Of a stretch of 5,391 nt of DNA, positions 1 to 5,391 are shown piece after piece. Source of the DNA: an uncultured Leptolyngbya sp. (lineage in GTDB: Bacteria > Cyanobacteriota > Cyanobacteriia > Phormidesmidales > Phormidesmidaceae); contig CALBPH010000820.1 in the NCBI GenBank assembly GCA_937899365.1, forward strand, positions 1-5,391, given 5' to 3'. The position numbers and the translations under genes were made by a program. The first letter of the stretch is position 1. Each line of letters begins with the position of its first letter. The notes below the pieces were generated by a model. That model was not told the DNA's origin. It saw only the letters and a program-made list of their open reading frames with translations, and made no database searches.

Positions 1-1591
1 CGGGGTAACAACCGCCCAGTTAGCAGACAGCAACGATTTGGGGCTGGTCTCAAATCCTGATAGTTTTGAAAACTTTCCCCGAATTGGGTTCTTTTCAGGG
101 TCTGATGCCGCCACCGGACTCCAATCATTTGCCACCAATATCCCAGCGGATGGTGACTACACGCTGGGTATCGGTCTGGTCAGGCAAACCTTATCCAATG
201 GCAATTCGGTTGCCCTAATAGACAATGTGCTGCCCGAACCCACACTCATCGCCGACGAATCGCTGCTGGCCACCACACCGGCCTTGATTTTGCGGGCCGG
301 GGAAACCACCCTGCAAAACATGGCGCACCTGCCCCAGCTCAACCAGCCCGATCTAAATACTGATTTTGTGGAAACGGCCATGGGGACCACCCCCGCCAGC
401 ATTACCGTCAACGGCGAGATTAGTACCGAGAGTAACGATTTTGAAATAGATGGCGGCTCGGTGATTTTGACAGCACCTGGGGCGGTGACCCTCAATGGCA
501 ATGTCAATACCCGCGCTCCCTACAGCGGCAACATTGTGATTACGGGCAGTGAGATTACCGCCAGGCAGCTCAATGCGGGCGGGGGCTTTCAAATCCCTAG
601 CCAGGGCGTTCTCACCTCAACAGAGGGAAATACCATTGTGGAGACAATCTCTGCCGGTAGCGGTGGAGTAGACATTTCTGCTGCCGGTCTCTTTCAAGCC
701 ACCGACACGTTTGAAGCATCGGTCAGAATTACCCTCGACCCGATGGAAGATGCCGAGCTGATTGCCTTTTTACAGGCAGCAGATCCTGATGCCTTTAGCC
801 AGATTGACTTAAATGAACAGATCCAGATTCTGATTCCAGCCAGCATTGCCGCCAGTCCCGATGCAGGCAATGGTCGCATTCGCATTCGCCATGGGGCGGC
901 GGGTATGACCGCCAGCAATGAGGATTACGACATCGAAGGCACAGGGGTTGTGTCATCAACTCCATTTTTTGTCGGCCCCAATGCGGAGAATGTCACCATC
1001 ACCATCAATCCTGCAATGTCCGGGTTTCAGGCAACCGTCAGCGGATTTACACCGCTATTTGCCGCCGCAGACTTTCCCACCGACGCCAGTGGCACCAATG
1101 GAGCCATTGCCCAGCTCACGGGAGATGGCAGCTTAGCCACGGCCTTTTTTAATGAACCCTTTGTACCTGACATTCCAGTGGGACCTGAGCCGCCAGTCCC
1201 GGTAGCTGGGGTACCACAGACGCCGGTGCCACAGACACCGGGACCACAGCCCACCAGCCCCACCAGTCCAGAATTCTCCACCGCCGATACGGATAACTTG
1301 GAAGATGAAACCGAGGAAGAGGCCGTGGCCACAAACACGCCTGACAATCTCCTGGCCCTGCGGGGGGCAACCGAGGACTGCGATGCGGATGAACTCACCG
1401 AGGAGAACGGTGTGACCAGACTGTCGGGGGATTGTCTAGAGGAAAATAGCCCTGACAACCAGCAAAGTGTTGCCCCCAATGAGGCTCCTGAGGCGCTATC
1501 CGTAGACAGTGTCAGGCACCCGTGGGATAGCCAGTCAGTAGACGCTCCAGTAGACGAAGCTCCGGCAGACACGGTGAGCCTGAAACCATGA
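1..1591 (+). CDS. C-terminal part of a large secreted/surface beta-rich protein (filamentous haemagglutinin-like), 5' end outside window
   Basis: The reading frame (codons from base 2) is open to the left edge, so this is a partial gene with 529 codons visible; the TTG at 38 is not a real start. Near the front (about 98-235) is a segment with DYTLGIG and ALIDNVL, a pattern I associate with extracellular beta-sandwich segments of cyanobacterial exoproteins. From about 370 to 720, short Gly/Asn/Thr/Val-rich strands (SITVNGEI, GAVTLNGNV, NIVITGSEI) look like beta-helix turns. Around 870-970, RIRIRHG followed by TPFFVG resembles the end of cyanobacterial haemagglutinin-family proteins. A proline-rich linker (about 1170-1270) and an acidic Asp/Glu/Ser-rich tail follow. 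The tail holds the only two cysteines (codons 1379 and 1433). There is no C-terminal membrane anchor or autotransporter barrel, which fits two-partner secretion, but the N-terminal TPS domain that would prove it is not visible. It overlaps the CHAT gene by 4 bp. The partial coding status is near certain; the family is a memory-based inference. Confidence 0.72.
   Translation, partial: GVTTAQLADSNDLGLVSNPDSFENFPRIGFFSGSDAATGLQSFATNIPADGDYTLGIGLVRQTLSNGNSVALIDNVLPEPTLIADESLLATTPALILRAGETTLQNMAHLPQLNQPDLNTDFVETAMGTTPASITVNGEISTESNDFEIDGGSVILTAPGAVTLNGNVNTRAPYSGNIVITGSEITARQLNAGGGFQIPSQGVLTSTEGNTIVETISAGSGGVDISAAGLFQATDTFEASVRITLDPMEDAELIAFLQAADPDAFSQIDLNEQIQILIPASIAASPDAGNGRIRIRHGAAGMTASNEDYDIEGTGVVSSTPFFVGPNAENVTITINPAMSGFQATVSGFTPLFAAADFPTDASGTNGAIAQLTGDGSLATAFFNEPFVPDIPVGPEPPVPVAGVPQTPVPQTPGPQPTSPTSPEFSTADTDNLEDETEEEAVATNTPDNLLALRGATEDCDADELTEENGVTRLSGDCLEENSPDNQQSVAPNEAPEALSVDSVRHPWDSQSVDAPVDEAPADTVSLKP
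1211..1255 (+). repeat. Three tandem 15-bp units encoding VPQTP-like pentapeptides
   Basis: Units GTACCACAGACGCCG, GTGCCACAGACACCG and the more diverged GGACCACAGCCCACC lie head to tail in frame and encode VPQTP, VPQTP and GPQPT. They form the core of the proline-rich linker between the beta-rich body and the acidic tail of the exoprotein. Such in-frame repeats can change length by slippage; the linker probably acts as an extended spacer. Confidence 0.85.
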
Positions 1592-4152
1592 CCACTTTGG
1601 CTAAAAGAGAGTGGCCTCGGTGGCTAAAGCGACCTGTGCGGCTATGGCTGGCGCTGTTGCTAGGATTATTATTGAGCAGCGTTTATAGTGGCAGGACCTT
1701 TGCCCAAAGCCCGGCTGACCTCTTTGCCCAGGGACGGCAACAGTATGGTGACCACAACTACGAGGCTGCGATCGCAACCTGGCAGCAGGCCCTCGACCTG
1801 TACCATCGCCCCACCGATCAAGCCGCCACCCTCAACGGTCTTGCCGCCGCCCACCTGGCCCTGGGGCAAAATCGAGCCGCCGTTACCTGGGCTAGCCAGG
1901 CGCTAGCCACAGCCCAGCAAATAGACAATGCCGCCATGGCCGCCCAGCTCCAGGCCCAGTCCCTGGGCAATCAGGGCATTGCCCAGCGCGCCCTGGGACA
2001 ATATTTGGATGCGATCGCCACCTACCAACAGGCCCTCACCCTGATGCAGACCCAGGGCGATCAGCTAGGCGAGTCGCGGGTCTTGGGGCTGCTGGGTAAC
2101 GCCCATGAATCCTTGGGGGATTTTGACCAGGCCATTGAGTTTCACCAAAACAGCCTAGAGATTGCAAAAAATCTGCAAAATCAGCGGCAAGAAAGTGCGG
2201 CCCTCAACAATCTCGGCGCCACTTATGCCACCGAAGGTGAATACGATGAGGCCATCAACCTCTATCAGAAAAGTTTAGCCCTGGCCAAATCCCTCAATGA
2301 CAACTTGCGCATTGGCTATGCCCTAAATAATTTAGGTACGGCTTACCACGCTCAAAACCAGTTGAACAGAGCCATTGAGCACTATAACCAAAGCCTCGCC
2401 CTAGCAGAAGCCGTGGGTAACACCGGCTTAGAAATTGACGCCCTCAGCGGGCTCGGCCTAGCCTATGAAGATCGCAATGACTATGAGCGGGCCATCGCGC
2501 TACATGCTCGCAGCGTTGACCTTTCGGCCAATATTGACGACCCTCGCCGTCAGGGACGCACCCTTAACAACCTGGGCCATGCCCGATTTGGTGCCAACCA
2601 GCTAGACCAGGCCGAAGCCACCCTACGTTCCGCCATTAACACCCTAGAAGCACTACGCCCAAGCCAAGACCAGTACAACATTTCCCTGTTTGATACCCAT
2701 GTGCTCACCTACAATTTGCTGCAACAGATTTTGGTGGCCCAAAACAAACCAGAAGAGGCCCTAGAAGTGGCGGAGCGGGGACGAGCACAGGCGTTTGTAG
2801 AACTCCTGGCCCAGCGCTCAACCAACCTCCCTAACACTCGGCTCACCCTTGCAGATATTCAAACCATTGCCCAAGCCCAACAGGCCACCCTGGTGGAATA
2901 TACCCTAGTCCCTGATGCCAGTTTTAAGGTGCAGGGCAAACAGCGGGGCACGGCGGAAAGTCTTTACATCTGGGTGGTGCAGCCCGCTGGGGACATAACA
3001 TTCCGTCAGGTGGATCTAAAGGACAAAGATGTTTCTATCGCGGACTTGGTTAAAACAAGTCGCGATCGCAGCGGTGTACGCGGAGCAGTCGGCAATCAAC
3101 CGAGCCTGCGCTCCCTAGCCATTGGCCCAGGCGATCAGGTCCGGCGCAACGGCGAGCCCCCGGATTGGGCCCCCTATGAGGTGATTGCCGTCGATCCACG
3201 TGCCCGCACCGTTACCGTCAGCCACCCTGACTTTGTTCTACCCAATCCGGTCATTCCCCTCAGCGAAGTCCGTAAAATTAGCACCTCAGCCTTTGCCCCC
3301 GTGCTGCAACAACGTCAGCACTGGCAAGAGTTACATCAGCTCCTCATCCAGCCAATTGCCGACCTACTGCCCAACGATCCAAATGCGCGGGTGATTTTTG
3401 TGCCCCAAGAGCAGCTGTTTCTAGTGCCATTTCCGGCACTCCAGGCCGAAGATGACAGCTACCTAATCGAACACCACACCATTTTGACAGCCCCCGCCAT
3501 CCAAGTCCTACAAACGACAGCGCGACCACCCCAAAACGATCTTTCTGAAACCGATGACGTGCTAATTGTTGGCGATCCGTCGCCGATGCCCGCCAACCTG
3601 CAGCCCCTGCCCTACGCCCGAGCTGAGGCCGAGCGCATTGCCAATCTGTTGAACACTACGGCAATCATTGGGAAGAGAGCAACCGAGCCAGAAATTCAGC
3701 AAGCGCTAGCCTCAGCTCAGCTAATTCACCTGGCTACCCACGGCTTTTTTAATGAAGCCAATCCGTTAGAGGGGTCCTTAGCCCTAGCCCCCATTGCCAG
3801 CGACAGCCCCGGCCCTGAAGGCGACGGGTTTCTAACGGCGGCAGAAATTTTAGAGAGTCAGCTCAGCGCTGATCTCGTCGTGCTCAGTGCCTGCGATACG
3901 GGCAGAGGCCGCATTACCGGAGACGGAGTGGTTGGTCTATCACGCTCATTTTTGGCAGCAGGAGTCCCCAGTGTGATGGTGTCTCTTTGGCAGGTGCCCG
4001 ACGAAGCCACCTCCGCCATGATGTTAAATTTTTACCAACAGCGTCTAGCTGGCAAAGACAATGCCCAGGCATTGCGACAGGCCATGCTGTCGATGCTCGA
4101 CATCTATCCCGCTCCGGTTAACTGGGCCGCATTTACCCTAGTGGGTAGCTAA
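1588..4152 (+). CDS. Exported TPR-CHAT caspase-like protease (854 aa)
   Basis: CHAT domains belong to the caspase/separase clan of cysteine peptidases and are often fused to TPRs that sense a partner. Residues 1-39 look like a signal peptide or anchor: basic residues (K6, R7, R11, K14, R15, R18), hydrophobic core 19-32 and a possible cleavage site after TFA (A39). TPRs run from about 43 to 405; the LxxLG cores at G130, G170, G210, G250, G290 and G330 are exactly 40 residues apart. AERGRAQAF (395-403) is the usual TPR-to-CHAT junction. The catalytic pair is seen as ATHG (His718) and SACDTG (Cys769), and the protein ends with the typical NWAAFTLVG. An insert at about 505-566 is unusual. The ATG overlaps the upstream stop as ATGA, with GGTGAG at 1573-1578 as a plausible ribosome site, so translation is probably coupled to the exoprotein. 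The target is unknown; if exported, it acts outside the cytoplasm. Confidence 0.93.
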   Translation: MTTLAKREWPRWLKRPVRLWLALLLGLLLSSVYSGRTFAQSPADLFAQGRQQYGDHNYEAAIATWQQALDLYHRPTDQAATLNGLAAAHLALGQNRAAVTWASQALATAQQIDNAAMAAQLQAQSLGNQGIAQRALGQYLDAIATYQQALTLMQTQGDQLGESRVLGLLGNAHESLGDFDQAIEFHQNSLEIAKNLQNQRQESAALNNLGATYATEGEYDEAINLYQKSLALAKSLNDNLRIGYALNNLGTAYHAQNQLNRAIEHYNQSLALAEAVGNTGLEIDALSGLGLAYEDRNDYERAIALHARSVDLSANIDDPRRQGRTLNNLGHARFGANQLDQAEATLRSAINTLEALRPSQDQYNISLFDTHVLTYNLLQQILVAQNKPEEALEVAERGRAQAFVELLAQRSTNLPNTRLTLADIQTIAQAQQATLVEYTLVPDASFKVQGKQRGTAESLYIWVVQPAGDITFRQVDLKDKDVSIADLVKTSRDRSGVRGAVGNQPSLRSLAIGPGDQVRRNGEPPDWAPYEVIAVDPRARTVTVSHPDFVLPNPVIPLSEVRKISTSAFAPVLQQRQHWQELHQLLIQPIADLLPNDPNARVIFVPQEQLFLVPFPALQAEDDSYLIEHHTILTAPAIQVLQTTARPPQNDLSETDDVLIVGDPSPMPANLQPLPYARAEAERIANLLNTTAIIGKRATEPEIQQALASAQLIHLATHGFFNEANPLEGSLALAPIASDSPGPEGDGFLTAAEILESQLSADLVVLSACDTGRGRITGDGVVGLSRSFLAAGVPSVMVSLWQVPDEATSAMMLNFYQQRLAGKDNAQALRQAMLSMLDIYPAPVNWAAFTLVGS
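1768..1775. repeat. HIP1 octamer GCGATCGC
   Basis: This is a perfect copy of the highly iterated palindrome abundant in many cyanobacterial genomes. It encodes Ala61-Ile62-Ala63 in the second helix of TPR 1 of the CHAT protein and supports cyanobacterial origin. Confidence 0.85.
2011..2018. repeat. HIP1 octamer GCGATCGC
   Basis: A second perfect copy lies exactly 243 bp (81 codons) after the first. It encodes Ala142-Ile143-Ala144, the same TPR helix position as the first copy (AIATWQQAL against AIATYQQAL). Confidence 0.85.
3062..3069. repeat. HIP1 octamer GCGATCGC
   Basis: A third perfect copy lies within codons for R492-D493-R494, a little upstream of the unusual insert in the CHAT region. 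Unlike the other two it is read in another frame, so it does not encode Ala-Ile-Ala. Confidence 0.85.
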
Positions 4153-4158
4153 GCAAAA

Positions 4159-4506
4159 TCAGCTATTCGTCTCTAAATAAACACTCACATCTTCAAGGAT
4201 GCGCGTTAGCTCTGCTTCGGTGGTTAAACGCATGCGGTCATCCCGCACCGTAATCAACAGCTTGGCCGCAAACGGGCTGGGCCAAATATTGGGGTTACAG
4301 AAAATTTCTAAGAATACATCCCCCGTATGGCGATACTCCGTTGGTTTCACCGGCTGGGGTCTACCAGCACCCACCGTAGCGGCAGACTTAGTCTTAAGGG
4401 TTTGAATTAGGCCAGCCAATGAGTCTTTTAGCTCCTGAGCCGCGGCGACAGAAAAACTAAACTGAACCGAACCTTGAACCAGGTTGAGGGTAAGTTGGGA
4501 CGCCAT
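4159..4506 (-). CDS. Conserved-looking hypothetical protein, 115 aa
   Basis: I do not recognise this family. The protein starts with a hydrophobic/polar alternating stretch (MASQLTLNLVQGSVQFSFSV) that suggests two beta strands, then a helix (AAAQELKDSLAGLIQTL). A basic, Pro/Gly-containing linker follows at about residues 38-58, then two more predicted strands (GDVFLEIFCNPNIWPS and KLLITVRDDRMRL) and a C-terminal helix (TTEAELTRILEDVSVYL). There is no signal peptide or membrane segment, so it is probably cytoplasmic. The layout looks like a compact alpha/beta domain with genuine amphipathic patterning, and I prefer it to the opposite-strand frames, which lack such structure. It converges on the CHAT gene with only 6 bp between stops and diverges from the LsrG-like gene. 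No clear ribosome site precedes the ATG. It could be a small cyanobacterial conserved protein; no function is inferred. Confidence 0.75.
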   Translation of the reverse strand: MASQLTLNLVQGSVQFSFSVAAAQELKDSLAGLIQTLKTKSAATVGAGRPQPVKPTEYRHTGDVFLEIFCNPNIWPSPFAAKLLITVRDDRMRLTTEAELTRILEDVSVYLETNS

Positions 4507-4610
4507 GAAAACCAGTGATGGGAGTGCTTGCCAATCGTACCGCTCCTCCCGCAGCCAAAAACGCCACCGTTATAAAGTTTTAGGGTCCATCCCTCACCCA
4601 GTAAGTTTTC

Positions 4611-4624
4611 GCAACTTTTGTTGC
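4611..4624. repeat. Inverted repeat GCAAC-TTTT-GTTGC
   Basis: This is a perfect 5-bp stem with a four-T loop in the divergent intergenic region, about 60 bp upstream of the LsrG-like start. It overlaps the only -35-like hexamer seen there. It is too short and lacks a T-run to be a terminator; it could be an operator half-site pair or chance. Confidence 0.4.
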
Positions 4625-4651
4625 ACCTAGTGACGGCTATCCAGGGAACTC

Positions 4652-4671
4652 GATACGCTAATGTCGGTATC
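4652..4671. repeat. Inverted repeat GATAC-N10-GTATC
   Basis: Perfect 5-bp arms are separated by 10 bp and end 14 bp before the LsrG-like ATG. The spacing between arm centres, about one and a half helical turns, would suit a dimeric regulator or a small leader hairpin. Arms this short arise easily by chance. Confidence 0.3.
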
Positions 4672-4685
4672 AAGAAAAAGACCCT

Positions 4686-4976
4686 ATGCTTGTCACCTGC
4701 GTCCATGTATTTGTAAAACCAGACCATGTGGATGACTTTATTGCCGCAACCAAGGCAAACCACATTGGCTCTGTGCAAGAACCGGCCAACATCAGGTTCG
4801 ATTTTCTACAGGACCCAGATGAACCAACTAAGTTTATGCTCTACGAAGCCTACGAAACGGCAGAGGGTGTGGCTGCCCATAAACAAACTGCCCACTACCT
4901 GACCTGGCGCGAAACTGTGGCTCCCTGGATGGCACAGCCCCGGCAAGGTAAGGCTTACACCGTTATCGCCCCCTAG
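4686..4976 (+). CDS. LsrG-like antibiotic biosynthesis monooxygenase (ABM) fold protein, 96 aa
   Basis: The 96-residue length is typical of single-domain ABM proteins, which form dimeric ferredoxin-like barrels in the cytoplasm. The sequence resembles E. coli LsrG (phospho-AI-2 isomerase) from memory: the N-terminal strand VTCVHVFVKPDHVDDFI, then NHIGSVQEPANIRFDFLQDP (25-44), where LsrG has a very similar N-H-x-GSVQE-x-N-x-RFD-x-LQDP run, then YEAY (53-56) and HKQTAHY (65-71). His26, His65 and His70 are candidate active-site residues. The family also includes YgiN-type quinol monooxygenases and heme-degrading enzymes, so a cofactor-free oxygenase or isomerase acting on a small carbonyl compound is possible, and the substrate is unknown. 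The first ATG follows an A-rich leader. The next gene starts 7 bp after its stop, so the two are probably cotranscribed. Confidence 0.88.
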   Translation: MLVTCVHVFVKPDHVDDFIAATKANHIGSVQEPANIRFDFLQDPDEPTKFMLYEAYETAEGVAAHKQTAHYLTWRETVAPWMAQPRQGKAYTVIAP

Positions 4977-4983
4977 AACACCT

Positions 4984-5391
4984 GTGATATTTGCAGACTT
5001 TAGCTTTGCCAAGGTTCCTCCCATTTACTTTGGGGCCGGAAAACGACAGCTGACGCCAACCTGGCTACGGGAGAGAGGGCTAACGCGGCTGCTCTTGGTT
5101 ATTGGTGGGCAGTCGCTACAAAAGACCGGCAAGCTGGCCTCCATTGAAGCGAGTCTCCAAGAATATGGGTTGACCTATGAGATCGTCCGCTGTACCGGAG
5201 AGCCCACGGCCACATTCATTAATGACACGTGTAAAACCTATAGAGCAGAAGGAATTCAGGCCGTAGTCGGCATTGGTGGCGGCAGTGTGGTCGATGCGGG
5301 TAAGGCCATTTCTGCCATGCTGCCCCACAGCAATTCCATTGTGGATCACCTAGAAGGGGTAGGCAAAGGCATTCCCCACAGCGGCAAAAAA
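4984..5391 (+). CDS. Iron-containing alcohol dehydrogenase family protein, N-terminal 136 residues, cut by window end
   Basis: The frame stays open to the right edge. The start is GTG at 4984, chosen because the product then begins FADFSFAKVPPIYFGAGK (from residue 3), the usual N-terminal strand of this family; no in-frame ATG lies nearby and no clear ribosome site is visible. The N-terminal dinucleotide-binding domain shows LLLVIGG, then GEPTATFIN, then VVGIGGGSVVDAGKAI, where Gly98-Gly99-Gly100-Ser101 and Asp104-x-x-Lys107 form the NAD(P)-binding signature. Family members (alcohol, glycerol, lactaldehyde and butanol dehydrogenases, maleylacetate reductase) oxidise alcohols or reduce aldehydes and ketones with NAD(P). 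The metal-binding Asp and His residues are in the C-terminal domain beyond the window, so metal dependence and subfamily cannot be judged. It lies 7 bp after the LsrG-like gene and probably shares its transcript. Confidence 0.9.
   Translation, partial: MIFADFSFAKVPPIYFGAGKRQLTPTWLRERGLTRLLLVIGGQSLQKTGKLASIEASLQEYGLTYEIVRCTGEPTATFINDTCKTYRAEGIQAVVGIGGGSVVDAGKAISAMLPHSNSIVDHLEGVGKGIPHSGKK

Larger units (their letters stand above)
4507..4685. promoter_or_regulatory. Divergent intergenic region presumed to hold promoters for both flanking genes
   Basis: This 179-bp gap separates the start codons of the minus-strand hypothetical gene and the plus-strand LsrG-like gene, so both promoters should lie here. 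On the minus strand, TATAAC (4574 down to 4569) is a fair -10 match, but the hexamer 17 bp upstream, GTGAGG, is poor. On the plus strand, TTGCAC (4621-4626) resembles a -35, yet no good -10 lies at the right distance. I did not find a clear NtcA (GTA-N8-TAC) or LexA site. A-rich AAGAAAAAG (4672-4680) before the ATG at 4686 is at most a weak ribosome site. Confidence 0.45.

Noticed and set aside
38..40. TTG as start of the first gene
   Set aside because: The frame is open from base 2 and the encoded segment is internal to a larger protein; there is no ribosome site.
1027..1572. 181-codon minus-strand open frame opposite the exoprotein tail
   Set aside because: It is Ser/Ala/Val/Gly low-complexity, mirrors the GC-rich third positions of the real gene, and has no domain or start context.
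1588..4152. Link to a type III-E CRISPR (Craspase) system because of the TPR-CHAT protein
   Set aside because: No CRISPR repeats or cas genes are in view, and the signal-like N terminus and exoprotein partner point elsewhere.
4146..4165. TAGCT-N10-AGCTA as a terminator between the convergent genes
   Set aside because: The stem is only 5 bp and AT-rich with a long loop and no following T-run.
4528..4576. TTGCCA plus TATAAA as a plus-strand promoter
   Set aside because: The hexamers are 37 bp apart, far from the usual 16-18 bp.
4428..4778. 116-codon minus-strand frame spanning the intergenic region
   Set aside because: It overlaps two better-supported genes in other frames and shows no family-like patterning.
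5116..5349. 77-codon minus-strand frame at the right edge
   Set aside because: It lies wholly opposite the dehydrogenase frame, which carries clear family motifs.

Overview
The window looks like chromosomal DNA of a cyanobacterium, probably a filamentous one. Three copies of the HIP1 octamer GCGATCGC are present. The two large genes are of a cyanobacterial type: a beta-rich, haemagglutinin-like exoprotein followed by an exported TPR-CHAT protein. The species cannot be told from the sequence.

Layout: (1) Positions 1-1591, plus strand, hold the 3' part (529 codons) of a large secreted or surface protein whose 5' end lies before the window. It has a beta-sandwich-like segment, a beta-helix-like region, a proline-rich tandem repeat and an acidic tail with the only two cysteines. 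(2) Positions 1588-4152, overlapping it by ATGA, encode an 854-residue TPR-CHAT caspase-like protein with a probable signal sequence, eight to nine TPRs and an apparently intact His718/Cys769 dyad. An unusual insert of about 60 residues sits inside the CHAT region. (3) Positions 4159-4506, minus strand, encode a 115-residue protein I do not recognise, converging on the CHAT gene with 6 bp between the stops. (4) Positions 4507-4685 are a divergent intergenic region with two small inverted repeats and no convincing promoter. (5) Positions 4686-4976, plus strand, encode an LsrG-like ABM-fold protein. (6) From 4984 to the window end runs the N-terminal third of an iron-containing alcohol dehydrogenase family protein, starting at GTG 7 bp after the LsrG-like stop.

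Two functional units are suggested. The exoprotein and CHAT genes are translationally coupled and both products are probably exported, so the CHAT protein may process, release or guard the exoprotein; this is inference. The LsrG-like protein and the dehydrogenase probably form an operon acting on small carbonyl compounds. It is not an lsr AI-2 operon as far as can be seen.
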